Shown: positions 1 to 11,017, numbered from the stretch's first letter. The stretch is 64,000 bases of DNA from Malaya genurostris (GCF_030247185.1 NC_080571.1:107219128-107283127), one strand, 5' to 3'. Notes: generated by a model from the sequence alone, not told the origin. Translations and numbers: made by a program.

Positions 1-264
1 AGAAATATAAATTAGTAGACATTGAAGGAAATTTAGATTTATTCATTTTTTTTCAATTATTGAAACTGTACTTTCGCATTGCTAGTGTAGTTTAGGCAGA
101 ATTGGTTATGTTGTATATTAAAATTCAAACTACAAATATACGTCTGAATCTGGAATTAAAATAACAAAATTTTTTTTTTGTGTAATAAAATTGATTTTTA
201 ATAAAACTTGTGAGAGAGAGAGAGACATTTGCTCAGTTCGTCGAGCTGAGTTGAATGGTATATA

Positions 265-383
265 GCATTGCATGGCTGGTACTACGATCCTGCTGACACT
301 ACGAATCCTTCCAGGTCGGGGCTCGAACATACGACAACTGGTTTGTAAGACCAGTGCCCTATGCATTGAACCGCCAACCCAGG
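265..383 (-). repeat. tRNA-derived SINE fragment (copy 1)
   Basis: Read on the minus strand this is the tRNA-like head of a SINE. It has a box A-like segment near 361-379, an anticodon-arm palindrome CTGGTCTTACAAACCAG at 338-354 (5-bp stem, 7-nt loop, anticodon TAC as in tRNA-Val), and a box B-like TGTTCGAGCCC at 319-329. The tRNA-unrelated body is cut off after about 30 bp and joined to a CAGTTCGTCGAGCTGAG segment (about 223-263) from another dispersed family. The related full copy is at 25082-25298. It is not a functional tRNA gene, because no acceptor stem closes. Confidence 0.75.
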
Positions 384-1463
384 TTGATTTATTATTTTGT
401 TTAAATGAATCCCAGAAACAAGCTTAAAAACGGTCGTCATACTAGCCTCTTAACTGTTTTTGGGTTGTTAGAGAACGCACTTAGATTTAAGGTACAAAAC
501 AACTTTGACTTATTTGGTTTAGTTACGATATAAATTTTCTTACGATAAAAATATTCGATTTTTTTTTGGCTCGAAATTTTGGATCCATAAATTTTCCAAA
601 TGGACCTCTGGATATACAGATTCAACAACAATTTATTTTCCAAAGGAGAAATTGTATCTATGCGCCGGATATATCATTCGAAAATTCCTGCATGATCAAA
701 ATTTTTGCGACATACAAAGAAGAGAAGAAATTATTATTCTGACAGGGAAACATTTGCATAACTTTTGAACGATATAGCCAAATTTTGAACAATGTGAGGA
801 AATGATTTTTCAACAACGTTTCAACGTTTGATTAATACGTAATTTAAACTTCAAACTTTATCAACAACCCAATATTAGTTCCAAACTAGGCTCAGTTATC
901 TCCGAAAGAATTATCGGAGTGAAATACATTGCTTTCTGTCGGTTACGCCACTTTGACCATTATTCCTCTGAAACCAAAAGTGACAGCTATTTGATCTTTG
1001 ATCTTGACTCACAATTTAAGACTAGCTTTCGGACGAGCCTAAGCTTGTAATAAATGTTTTGGTTATCTCTAAGAAAATTGAGCGAAAACAAAAACAAATG
1101 GTTTGGTCGGTTACGTTACTTATACCTAAAACTCGAATTTAATTTGTTTTGCAAAATGCTTTTTTTTTTCAAGTGAATCGATTGTAAAAGGTGATTCCAA
1201 TGAATAAGCGTTTAGTATTTTTTTCAAATATATTTTCGAGTCCATGTTTGTCAATATACGATTGGAAACAAATTTTGTGAATCATTTGAAAAATAATGTT
1301 ATTTACCGGGTATGAGACACTGTTTAAACTTTTTAATAAAATTTAGGACATGGCCTTGCTCCACTAGAAACACGTTTTTACTCATGGATATATGAAAAAC
1401 TAAGCTGAGGTTGTTTGTAAAAAGTCTGATTCCTACAATATTATAATAAAAATAATAATAATA
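384..1463. other. AT-rich non-coding sequence, nothing recognised (copy 1)
   Basis: This stretch lies between the SINE fragment and the Tc1-type element. It has poly-A/T runs and a short AAT tract just before the Tc1-type element (1447-1462). The short open frames present have no recognisable domains. Phrases such as the one around 900-960 (GAAAGAATTATCGGAG) faintly resemble family A repeats elsewhere in the window, but too weakly to call. Confidence 0.5.
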
Positions 1464-2151
1464 AAGACTGTCCCAGAAAGTATGGACGCACTTTGATTTC
1501 GCTGTAAATAATTCACAAGTGTTAGATATTCAAATTTTGTTCGATATACTGATAATATTAGACTACAACAACAGAATATTATTCTCAATATTTGCTACTT
1601 AGCCGTTGTAGACTGATCGATGCTTCTTGTTTCGGACTACGTTTTGGTTGTTTCTGCTTTTTATAGGTTCAAAGATTCAAGATATAGGTTCGAAGATTTA
1701 GCACGAAGATAATTTGACTTCGAAGTGCCCACTTTTTTGGCCACATCCCGAACAGAAACCTCCTTATTTTGCTCGAACGCCTGCAGTATACGTTTATCCA
1801 ACTGAGGGTTAGCAGGACCTTTTGTTCGACCCGTTTTCGGTTTATCCTTAAAGGTGTTATCCTCACCGAACTTCCTGATTGCATTTCGCACGGCTTTTTC
1901 ACTTACTCCTTCCATTTTTGCTATCTTTCCCAGTGACAGTCCGCGTTCTGTGCACCATTTGTACACAATTCGACGTTGTTCTGCTGAAATTCCACGAATT
2001 TCGAAACAAACTATGAAAACGAATAAACAACTGCACAAGTGGTGAGAAAAGAGTGTGAACAACAGGACGCAGCCATAAAAATTGACAGATTCTGAACCAT
2101 TGCGAAATGGCAGCGGTTTTTGGTTGCGTCCATACTTTCTGGGACAGTCTT
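1464..2151 (-). mobile_element. Tc1/mariner-superfamily deletion derivative, HTH only (copy 1)
   Basis: The element is 688 bp, flanked by TA at 1462-1463 and 2152-2153. The two ends are a perfect inverted repeat of about 27 bp (inner part ACTGTCCCAGAAAGTATGG). Inside, on the minus strand, lies the N-terminal DNA-binding part of a transposase, followed by a decayed linker. The catalytic DDE/D domain is missing. Intact TIRs plus an HTH-only coding remnant fit a non-autonomous derivative that could be mobilised in trans. The ITmD37E-like affiliation is an inference from the protein style shared with other Tc1 relics in the window. Confidence 0.85.
1661..2005 (-). pseudogene. Tc1-like transposase, N-terminal DNA-binding fragment (copy 1)
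   Basis: From 2005 downward the frame reads FEIRGISAEQRRIVYKWC, then a first helix-turn-helix (GLSLGKIAKMEGVSEKAV), a GRT-type linker (KPKTGRTKGP) and the start of a second helix-turn-helix (VSVRDVAKKVGTSKSN). A stop at 1661 ends it, and recognisable residues continue past the stop toward 1600. No ATG begins the conserved part: the open frame simply runs upstream through the TIR into flanking AT-rich DNA, giving a spurious hydrophobic leader. The DDE triad is absent. About 115 codons remain of a family whose members are normally around 340 residues. Confidence 0.8.
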
Positions 2152-2153
2152 TA

Positions 2154-2725
2154 ATAAAATCGATAATTATAATAATGATGATAAAAAAAAATAATAATAA
2201 TAATACACAAAAATCCAATCACATTTATTGGAAACGAGATTGGAAGGATGCTACTGAAAGTTCTATGATAACGATAGAAGCATTGTAACGTCGTATTTTA
2301 TATATTTTCCAGTCTTAAGTTGATTTATCTAAACGTTTTATACACTTTCAGTGAATTAAATTGCACCTGGGAACAACATTTTTGTTGTGCAAAGAACACT
2401 TTATCGAATCAGTTTATTTTCTTACTAAAAAACAAATCCGTCTCATACCCTCAAATCCCCTACATTTTTCAGTACGCGTTTTATTGAAAAATAGAGAATA
2501 AAAATAAAAGATAATAATTATCTAATTTTTGTTCATAATCTCAATATCTTTAAATATTTCCTAATGCAAATAAATATTGGTGAGTTCAATAATAACTAAC
2601 AAATATACACTAATTAATCATCAATTAGCATTGCCACTAATTGCAATGGAAAAAAATTTCTCCTCATGTTCTGCACAACCCCCAATTTTTTTGAAACGAA
2701 TATTTTTTAATATTTCTTTTTGAGG
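2154..2725. other. AT-rich non-coding sequence, nothing recognised (copy 1)
   Basis: This follows the Tc1-type element. It contains AAT/TAA short repeats (2161-2205) and no coding or RNA signal. It ends in TTTTTGAGGAGA, the duplication breakpoint. Confidence 0.5.
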
Positions 2726-2892
2726 AGAATTGGTTATGTTGTATATTAAAATTCAAACTACAAATATACGTCTGAATCTGGAATTAAAATAACAAAATTT
2801 TTTTTTTGTGTAATAAAATTGATTTTTAATAAAACTTGTGAGAGAGAGAGAGACATTTGCTCAGTTCGTCGAGCTGAGTTGAATGGTATATA

Positions 2893-3011
2893 GCATTGCA
2901 TGGCTGGTACTACGATCCTGCTGACACTACGAATCCTTCCAGGTCGGGGCTCGAACATACGACAACTGGTTTGTAAGACCAGTGCCCTATGCATTGAACC
3001 GCCAACCCAGG
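2893..3011 (-). repeat. tRNA-derived SINE fragment (copy 2)
   Basis: This is the duplicate of the fragment at 265-383, with the same anticodon-arm palindrome (2966-2982), box B-like motif (2947-2957) and fusion to the CAGTTCGTCGAGCTGAG segment. Confidence 0.75.
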
Positions 3012-4091
3012 TTGATTTATTATTTTGTTTAAATGAATCCCAGAAACAAGCTTAAAAACGGTCGTCATACTAGCCTCTTAACTGTTTTTGGGTTGTTAGA
3101 GAACGCACTTAGATTTAAGGTACAAAACAACTTTGACTTATTTGGTTTAGTTACGATATAAATTTTCTTACGATAAAAATATTCGATTTTTTTTTGGCTC
3201 GAAATTTTGGATCCATAAATTTTCCAAATGGACCTCTGGATATACAGATTCAACAACAATTTATTTTCCAAAGGAGAAATTGTATCTATGCGCCGGATAT
3301 ATCATTCGAAAATTCCTGCATGATCAAAATTTTTGCGACATACAAAGAAGAGAAGAAATTATTATTCTGACAGGGAAACATTTGCATAACTTTTGAACGA
3401 TATAGCCAAATTTTGAACAATGTGAGGAAATGATTTTTCAACAACGTTTCAACGTTTGATTAATACGTAATTTAAACTTCAAACTTTATCAACAACCCAA
3501 TATTAGTTCCAAACTAGGCTCAGTTATCTCCGAAAGAATTATCGGAGTGAAATACATTGCTTTCTGTCGGTTACGCCACTTTGACCATTATTCCTCTGAA
3601 ACCAAAAGTGACAGCTATTTGATCTTTGATCTTGACTCACAATTTAAGACTAGCTTTCGGACGAGCCTAAGCTTGTAATAAATGTTTTGGTTATCTCTAA
3701 GAAAATTGAACGAAAACAAAAACAAATGGTTTGGTCGGTTACGTTACTTATACCTAAAACTCGAATTTAATTTGTTTTGCAAAATGCTTTTTTTTTTCAA
3801 GTGAATCGATTGTAAAAGGTGATTCCAATGAATAAGCGTTTAGTATTTTTTTCAAATATATTTTCGAGTCCATGTTTGTCAATATACGATTGGAAACAAA
3901 TTTTGTGAATCATTTGAAAAATAATGTTATTTACCGGGTATGAGACACTGTTTAAACTTTTTAATAAAATTTAGGACATGGCCTTGCTCCACTAGAAACA
4001 CGTTTTTACTCATGGATATATGAAAAACTAAGCTGAGGTTGTTTGTAAAAAGTCTGATTCCTACAATATTATAATAAAAATAATAATAATA

Positions 4092-4779
4092 AAGACTGTC
4101 CCAGAAAGTATGGACGCACTTTGATTTCGCTGTAAATAATTCACAAGTGTTAGATATTCAAATTTTGTTCGATATACTGATAATATTAGACTACAACAAC
4201 AGAATATTATTCTCAATATTTGCTACTTAGTCGTTGTAGACTGATCGATGCTTCTTGTTTCGGACTACGTTTTGGTTGTTTCTGCTTTTTATAGGTTCAA
4301 AGATTCAAGATATAGGTTCGAAGATTTAGCACGAAGATAATTTGACTTCGAAGTGCCCACTTTTTTGGCCACATCCCGAACAGAAACCTCCTTATTTTGC
4401 TCGAACGCCTGCAGTATACGTTTATCCAACTGAGGGTTAGCAGGACCTTTTGTTCGACCCGTTTTCGGTTTATCCTTAAAGGTGTTATCCTCACCGAACT
4501 TCCTGATTGCATTTCGCACGGCTTTTTCACTTACTCCTTCCATTTTTGCTATCTTTCCCAGTGACAGTCCGCGTTCTGTGCACCATTTGTACACAATTCG
4601 ACGTTGTTCTGCTGAAATTCCACGAATTTCGAAACAAACTATGAAAACGAATAAACAACTGCACAAGTGGTGAGAAAAGAGTGTGAACAACAGGACGCAG
4701 CCATAAAAATTGACAGATTCTGAACCATTGCGAAATGGCAGCGGTTTTTGGTTGCGTCCATACTTTCTGGGACAGTCTT
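4092..4779 (-). mobile_element. Tc1/mariner-superfamily deletion derivative, HTH only (copy 2)
   Basis: This is the duplicate of 1464-2151, with TA flanks at 4090-4091 and 4780-4781 and the same inverted ends. It arrived here by the segmental duplication rather than by a second transposition, because the flanks are duplicated with it. Confidence 0.85.
4289..4633 (-). pseudogene. Tc1-like transposase, N-terminal DNA-binding fragment (copy 2)
   Basis: This encodes the same helix-turn-helix / GRT linker / second HTH fragment as 1661-2005, in the same state: no start codon for the conserved part and no catalytic domain. The C1603/T4231 difference lies outside this frame. Confidence 0.8.
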
Positions 4780-5356
4780 TAATAAAATCGATAATTATAA
4801 TAATGATGATAAAAAAAAATAATAATAATAATACACAAAAATCCAATCACATTTATTGGAAACGAGATTGGAAGGATGCTACTGAAAGTTCTATGATAAC
4901 GATAGAAGCATTGTAACGTCGTATTTTATATATTTTCCAGTCTTAAGTTGATTTATCTAAACGTTTTATACACTTTCAGTGAATTAAATTGCACCTGGGA
5001 ACAACATTTTTGTTGTGCAAAGAACACTTTATCGAATCAGTTTATTTTCTTACTAAAAAACAAATCCGTCTCATACCCTCAAATCCCCTACATTTTTCAG
5101 TACGCGTTTTATTGAAAAATAGAGAATAAAAATAAAAGATAATAATTATCTAATTTTTGTTCATAATCTCAATATCTTTAAATATTTCCTAATGCAAATA
5201 AATATTGGTGAGTTCAATAATAACTAACAAATATACACTAATTAATCATCAATTAGCATTGCCACTAATTGCAATGGAAAAAAATTTCTCCTCATGTTCT
5301 GCACAACCCCCAATTTTTTTGAAACGAATATTTTTTAATATTTCTTTTTGAGGAGA

Positions 5357-5695
5357 CATTTTGTTTTGTTATAAACTCACAAATGTTAGCTAAATTATGT
5401 TGACGCGCTATGAACAAGCATGAACAATGAAAACATGATGGTGAAAATAAAAGAAAGAGATAAATCTCTTGGACATTCCCATTCGTCCTGTTGTCACCGT
5501 TTGTTGTTTGCATGTGTTTTATATTTGCTACATGCAGACAATGTTCACTCTGACGTTTTCTATTACAGAAAATCGGAATTCGGTGCGATGTGAAACATTC
5601 AAATGGCAAAATAAAGTAAAAAATTTGCAATGCAGTACATTTTAGAGGACGAAACAGTACACAACATTTGGGACGAAAATAGAATACAATACTGT
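5357..5695. other. AT-rich single-copy-looking sequence, no feature seen
   Basis: This is the unique flank downstream of the duplication. The open frames here have no recognisable domain, no initiation context and no conserved composition. Confidence 0.4.
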
Positions 5696-5960
5696 AAAAT
5701 ACATACGGATACGTAACTTATGCCATTATATCTTCGAAATGACAACCGTTTGATTTTCACAGTCCAAAAGTAGCTTTTAAACCGGCGCAAGCTTGTTAAA
5801 ATCGGTTCATCCATCTCGGGAAAAATTGAACGGAGAAAAAAAGTTATGCCGGTTAAGTCACTTATATCATTATATCTCCGAAACCGGGAAAGATTTCTAT
5901 TCGAATATCTGAATCCGAGTTCCGACTCTCGCGTTACGAATTGTTGACAGTAATAGGCTA
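5696..5960 (+). repeat. Degenerate family A repeat fragment
   Basis: This contains TTGTTAAAATCGGTTCATCC followed by an ATCTCGGGAAAAATTGA-type phrase, and TATATCTCCGAAACCGG. These are recognisable variants of the family A monomer (TCCGGAACCGGAAGTCGGAT ... GTGAAAATCGGTTCAGCC). Edges are unclear. Confidence 0.55.
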
Positions 5961-5984
5961 TAAAATGTATATTCAAGTAATGAT

Positions 5985-6293
5985 TTAGAGAGATATGGTT
6001 AGTTAAGCATTTTTTCAAATCAGAACACGACCCGTACCTGATCGAAAATAAAAAACTTTTACCCTCACCCGACCCGAACCCGAGATTAATTTTTCTTGCA
6101 AACCCGAACCCGATTCGTACTCGATATAAAATAAAAATGTTACCCGTACTCGACCCGAACCCGAAAAAAGTCCCAAAACTCGAACGCGACCCGTACCCGT
6201 TGAGAATGAAAAAACCGGTACCCGTAGCCGACCAATATCCGTCGTGTTCGGATCGGGTTTCGGGTACGAATTCCCGAAACCCGACCATCTCTA
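5985..6293. repeat. CCCGAACCCG-type dispersed repeat (MITE-like), copy 1
   Basis: The sequence is built from reiterated ACCCGAACCCGA / GACCCGTACCCG words and ends in CCCGACCATCTCTA. Read inward from the right this gives TAGAGATGGTCGGGTTTCGG, and the left edge (AGAGAGATATGGTTA) is a poor inverted match. The TAGAGATGG terminus resembles hAT-type ends (YARNG), so a hAT-derived MITE is plausible. I cannot show an 8-bp target duplication. Further copies lie at 11018-11207 and 32345-32460. Confidence 0.6.
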
Positions 6294-7365
6294 GTGCACC
6301 AATAAGAAGAACATGTTCGTTAAATTACTTTAATTTTGTTATATTTTTCGATTGACATACAGGCTATTCTCGTGGAAATGCCGAAAACAGAACTTTTCAG
6401 GGCAACCGAAGATCTAATGTAAAAAATAAAAAATATAGCTTCAAACCAAACCTCTTTAATGACAACTACATGCTGCCGACCAGCAAGTCTCCACTTTGTC
6501 TCGATCGAGACATCTGATTAGAAATGTGATGTATGAAAAAGTGCTGTAGGAATCGCAAAAAAAGATACATTTTCCAAACAAACTGCAGTATTTCAAATTA
6601 TAATAAAAAACAGGCGACAAACGATAAAAAACGATGATGAAACGATATTTAACCAATTTTTTAGCCAAGTATTTACCAATTTTAGAGAATATTTGGTTAA
6701 CAATATTTGAGTTTCAAGTAATTCAACCAAATATTCCGTAAATTACCATGTTTGACAGCAATCGACTATTTTATCGATTCAGTAATGACTATGAGTAATG
6801 AGTAATAACTGGGACATGAGTAATAAGGTGTGACATTTTCAGCAAGCAATAAAATTATGTTTGTTTTATTCAAGAGATTATTAAGTCATAAAAGCTGCTG
6901 TTGGACATGTTGACGATTTGCAATTTATTGATTGATTTAACAATAAAATAAAACTCGATGAAAATTTCGTTTTTTAAGAAAATAATAAATTTAGGAGGTT
7001 TAACTCTGGGTTTAATAATAAAAGAAAATTACTTACAAAACTATTTGTTCTAATTGAACTTTTTTTTGTACCTTTTTTGACCCCAAAACTTTTTTGCGTT
7101 TAACAGACTTTTAATTCTCATTCCAAGAGTGTCAAATGATGGGATGAATAGAGTGGCGATTACACGATTTTAATTAAACCAATCAAAAATGGAACCCACT
7201 CGTTTACTAATATCTTGCCGCTGTGTTGGACAGTAGCGAAGCTATGTGAAAAAAATTGTAGTAATTATCTTGACATGATCGGAATGTAATATTGGGCTTC
7301 CAAGAGACTACCAATACCCGAATGCCTTATCTAGATTGAGGGAAAATTAACAGGCGGAGCATTGA
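6294..7365. other. AT-rich non-coding sequence, nothing recognised
   Basis: There is no open frame with a recognisable domain, no inverted repeat of note and no RNA-like structure. Around 6780-6830 the words GAGTAATGAGTAATAAC reiterate briefly. Confidence 0.4.
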
Positions 7366-8900
7366 TTGTTTCAAATTTATCAAAACCGCTCGTTTTTCCC
7401 GTTCACTGCACATCCCATGACGACGAACGTATTATTTTTTCATCGGCTTCCACCACAATTATGCCAAATAACTTTTCGGACTTCAAATTACCGGTTTCAA
7501 TTCATCATAAATGACATTATGAGCGAACATTTGGTGTCAAACCACCAGTTTTCGAGAGGCCCAAAGGAGGAGTGCAGAAGAAAAAAACTTAAGCCTTCAA
7601 ACCGCACCGGGACGGCGACAATCTCCCGAAACCTCCTGTTTCGGTGTAGGAAAACTTGAAATAAAGCAATCACGTGATAACCATTTATGGTCAAGTACTG
7701 CATTCTTTTAGAACCCCAATTGCACACACATACCGCTTGCATATCAATAAGCACGTACTGCTCTCTCCCTCATTCCAATGGTACAGCATTGGAGCGTTCC
7801 TGGCGGAGGCGCACATTATGCACATGCAAACAACACGAACGACACGCATCAATATGGCAAAAGGGGACTCACAAGAGCCTCCTCGAGCACCTTGGATATA
7901 TCGTGTTCGTCGAGTGCAGATATAGATGTGAATAAATTGTTGAAAAAAGGCCTCTCGTTCTGCAGCGAACCACACAAGCGTCATTGATGGGAATCGTTCG
8001 AAGCCCGGCACTTTTTCCTGCCGTTGACAGCGGGCAAGGCAAATACATGGGCAGCCGGCGGAATGCGGAATATTTTCCGCGCTCCACGTACCGTGCAGTT
8101 CCCATTCACCAACGCTTCAGGGGGTCCTTTCGCCGAGCAGCTTTTTGTGTGTTAAATTTTTGCCTTCAATCCTGGTTCACATGAGAACGGAATCATTTGC
8201 ACATTGATAGAGGTTTTACATGCAGCATAACCATCCGTCAACTGTCCAATTCAATTAGATTTTGAAGCAGTAGATTGATCGGCATATGGGCCCTGTACGG
8301 TACTAACATACAGAAAATGAAGAGAAAAAAAAAACATTGCAAAAGAGCGAATCCAGAATTAAGTGCTTGCTGGCGGTGTAAGAATGGGATGCAGTTGCAT
8401 GGCATGATATGCTGCACCACACAAACCATGCCGCTCGCTTTCCTTGTTTCGTTGACCCAGGTTGTTCCGAGCGCGGGGTGTTGGGCATCCAGAAGGGCAA
8501 AATGCAACCATAAAATTGATAGGAGCCGAAGCTCGTTACGAGCGGTAGGGGCGTAGACGACGGTATGTAAGAAAAACGGCATCACCTTGCACATAAAAGA
8601 AGCTAGTACCCGTGGAGCCCCGTCCCCAGACTCCACCGCTCGAAAGTGGTCTTCAGGATAGAAAACCGAAGGTGCCGGTTGATCGGGTAAGTTTGTTTCA
8701 GCTGCCAACAATGTACCGAAGGAGCTCGAGTAATTGCGCGTTCGGCGAGAATCGAATACTGAACTGCTTTTCGGGTTGATTTCTACCGATTCAACCGACC
8801 TGTTGGGTTTGTCGGTCACTCCAGCGGGCCTCGCCACGAAGTAAATGAAGATAGGTTTCACGAGCGCGGGCAATGTAGTTCAGGAATTCGGGCGAGACGC
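7366..8900. other. GC-richer island without recognisable gene
   Basis: Base composition rises clearly above the surroundings, and the region is free of the dispersed repeats seen elsewhere. Overlapping open frames on both strands, the longest on the minus strand at 8238-8873, show no motif, domain or family resemblance. Frames open on both strands at once are expected when stop-poor GC-rich DNA is read, so I do not call a gene. It could be a conserved non-coding or regulatory block, or an untranslated exon. Confidence 0.4.
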
Positions 8901-9577
8901 ACGCATACCGTTACCGGAGCTTTCGAATATGAATTGATTGAATGTTTTTTTTTGCGTAGAGGGATTTACATCGATGATAACTCATTTCATTGGTGATGTA
9001 ATGAGAAACGAACTACAAATTGATATCTTATTAGTCAGAACTGAATTATTATGGCTAGGTTTCAAAATGTCAAAATCACTGTTTTATAATTAATGGGTTT
9101 AATGTCTAGTTCTTTGTCCAGTTAGGAAATGTTGAACACGTGTTTAATGCTTCACTTGTCCTCATTTTTCTCCACGGTTTTGAAATTTTGTATGCATGAC
9201 AACGAGTGGAATCTATTCCACGAGGAGCACGAATATTCTGCTGAAATAATCCTTTAGAAGAATACTATTATATTGAAATGAATGCCATCAATGAACCAAT
9301 AATCTTATCGCTCGACCTATGCGTGATCGTTGTGACGATGATCTTGGAGGATAATAACTCGTGTATGACTGCTATAACAAGTATCACGAAAATTTCTAAC
9401 ACTTCGGCCAATCAAATCCCAATCTGGCAGACATATCGCGTCATTAATGAATAATCTCTAACGAATAATAAGGACATCCTTCAGATGTCATCTGTTCAAA
9501 TTTAAATTCGGTTAATTGTGCTCTCAGTGACACTAATTTGGGCAAATTAAAAACAATGGAGAAAAAATTAATGTCAC
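8901..9577. other. AT-rich non-coding sequence, nothing recognised
   Basis: No coding, repeat or RNA signal was found here. Confidence 0.4.

Positions 9578-9604
<27 letters not shown>
9578..9604. repeat. (GT)n microsatellite
   Basis: An uninterrupted GT dinucleotide tract of 27 bases. Confidence 0.97.
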
Positions 9605-9608
<4 letters not shown>

Positions 9609-9639
9609 ACTATTTTTGACAAAAAAAAGCGTTGCGAGA

Positions 9640-10040
9640 GAAGAAATTGCCTTATCCGGACTCTGCTCCTAGCAAATTAATCTTTATTGACTGGTATGCT
9701 TGATTTAAACGTGGTCGTGCAAACACCGATCATGCATCGCGTTTTGCTAGTCTAAATGAGACGGTTATTCCGGACGTCGTTTTAAAAGACCATTCCATCT
9801 TAATGGAAACTCGAAAAGTGAAGTTGCAGGAGATAACTGACACATCGAAATACATTTGAATATGAAAGATACTATTTGTAAATAGTGCGTGCCACGTTTG
9901 CTCACAATTCATCAAAAGCACCGTGTCGCAAGCCGATCGTTACGATGCCTGAACTCCATGAATTGAAATTCGATTTGTTACCGCCATATTCGCCAGATTT
10001 AGCCCCCAGCGATTGTATTCTGGTTTCAGAATTAATTCAG
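9640..10040 (+). pseudogene. Irritans-like mariner transposase relic, internally deleted
   Basis: Translated pieces in order are YPDSAPSKLIFIDWYA-stop-FKRGR (first helix-turn-helix), RKVKLQEITDTSK (second helix-turn-helix), a KWVPR/LTIDQK-like remnant (VPRLLTIHQK), then directly APCRKPIVTMPELHELKFDL and PPYSPDLAPSD, which carries the third catalytic Asp. The part between LTIHQK and APCRK, with the first two catalytic Asps, has been deleted. Several stops and frameshifts are present. The residues match the style of the better-preserved mariner at 60190-61481, so both probably belong to the same subfamily. No TIR was recognised. Confidence 0.75.
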
Positions 10041-11017
10041 AATTGCATTTCAAGGTGAGATGAAGCATTGGTGAAAAAATCGAAATTAAAATAAATCGTG
10101 TTACTTTGTTTGTCGGATTGGGTACTTTTTGACCGATGTGTTAGGCACAGGAAATGCATGTAAAATATCGAATTTTCTACAATGATTCGATCAATCGGTT
10201 ACTGGACATAAATTCAGTCACAGTAATATCACGAAGATTCATTTACGTTTATGCATAGTGCAACAGTGAAAAATTAAGATTGATTCAGAAGTAAGGAATC
10301 AATTCTAACTATACCTAGTGAAAGTATACTTTTGCAATTCAATACGAAGGAAGATCAAAGCATTATCAAAATGGTATATTGATCTTTTTTATTAAACCAT
10401 TTCAAAACCTTTTTTATTGGTTAACCATTTCAAACCCGAGTTACACTAAAAATAAAATAATTAATATCTAATAAAATGAAAGTGCAATTTTCAATTTTTT
10501 TGCGACACCTCTGATATCTGTTCCTATCTCGGCTTCTATGTGTGGCAATTGATCCTTTCGTTTGAGGTAGATTTAAAACACTAAAAAATGTAAAAAGTCC
10601 TGCAATTTGCGAATATCATTGATTCCAAAGCACCATAATTCGCATCGAAAACGAATTTGTTTTTTTACGCGGTAGTTGGCTGCCCAGAGCAATTATTGAA
10701 TGATAATTTACTAGATATTAGCAGAATATTGCTCGTTTTCTAGCAACAAAGATCATCGGACATACATTTCATTTTTCAAACAGTAGACCTGCATTGAAAC
10801 GTGATGTATCTCACGGGGCCATTCATAAATCATGTAGACTCACTAAACATTGCAATCCATCCTGAATTATTTATTTAGTTTTGTTTGCTGTGATGAAAAT
10901 CTGTTATCAGCGTAGTCAACTGTTTGTTAACACTCACCAAAATGAAGCTACGAAAAAGACAGATGAATAAATTTGCGAAAATAAATATTTACTACAATCC
11001 TTTCAAACTCGTTCCAG
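10041..11017. other. AT-rich non-coding sequence, nothing recognised
   Basis: No supported feature was found. The segment just after 10040 may be the degraded tail of the mariner relic. Confidence 0.4.

Larger units (their letters stand above)
98..2725. repeat. Tandem segmental duplication, copy 1 (2,628-bp unit)
   Basis: Everything from 98 to 2725 recurs, shifted by exactly 2,628 bp, at 2726-5353. The same trinucleotide AGA lies at the left edge (98-100), the junction (2726-2728) and the right edge (5354-5356), so the breakpoints share 3 bp of microhomology. I noticed only two substitutions: G1082 versus A3710 and C1603 versus T4231. There are no indels, because all internal features keep the same offset. 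The unit carries a SINE fragment and a Tc1-type deletion derivative. Such near identity means a very recent duplication or an assembly duplicate (unresolved haplotype). Confidence 0.96.
2726..5353. repeat. Tandem segmental duplication, copy 2
   Basis: This is the second, head-to-tail copy of the 2,628-bp unit, differing from copy 1 only at A3710 and T4231 among the positions I compared. All sub-features recur at +2,628. The right-hand flank diverges immediately after AGA at 5354-5356. Confidence 0.96.

Noticed and set aside
2006..2218. Hydrophobic N-terminal extension on the HTH frame (poly-Ile, poly-Phe)
   Set aside because: It is translation through the TIR and the flanking AAT repeat, not a signal or membrane segment.
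1854..2288. Plus-strand open frames opposite the Tc1-type fragment
   Set aside because: They are antisense shadows of the transposase frame and of the TIR. They show no domain and no start context.
8238..8873. 211-codon minus-strand frame
   Set aside because: No recognisable motif, frames are also open on the opposite strand, and the GC-richer composition alone explains the length.
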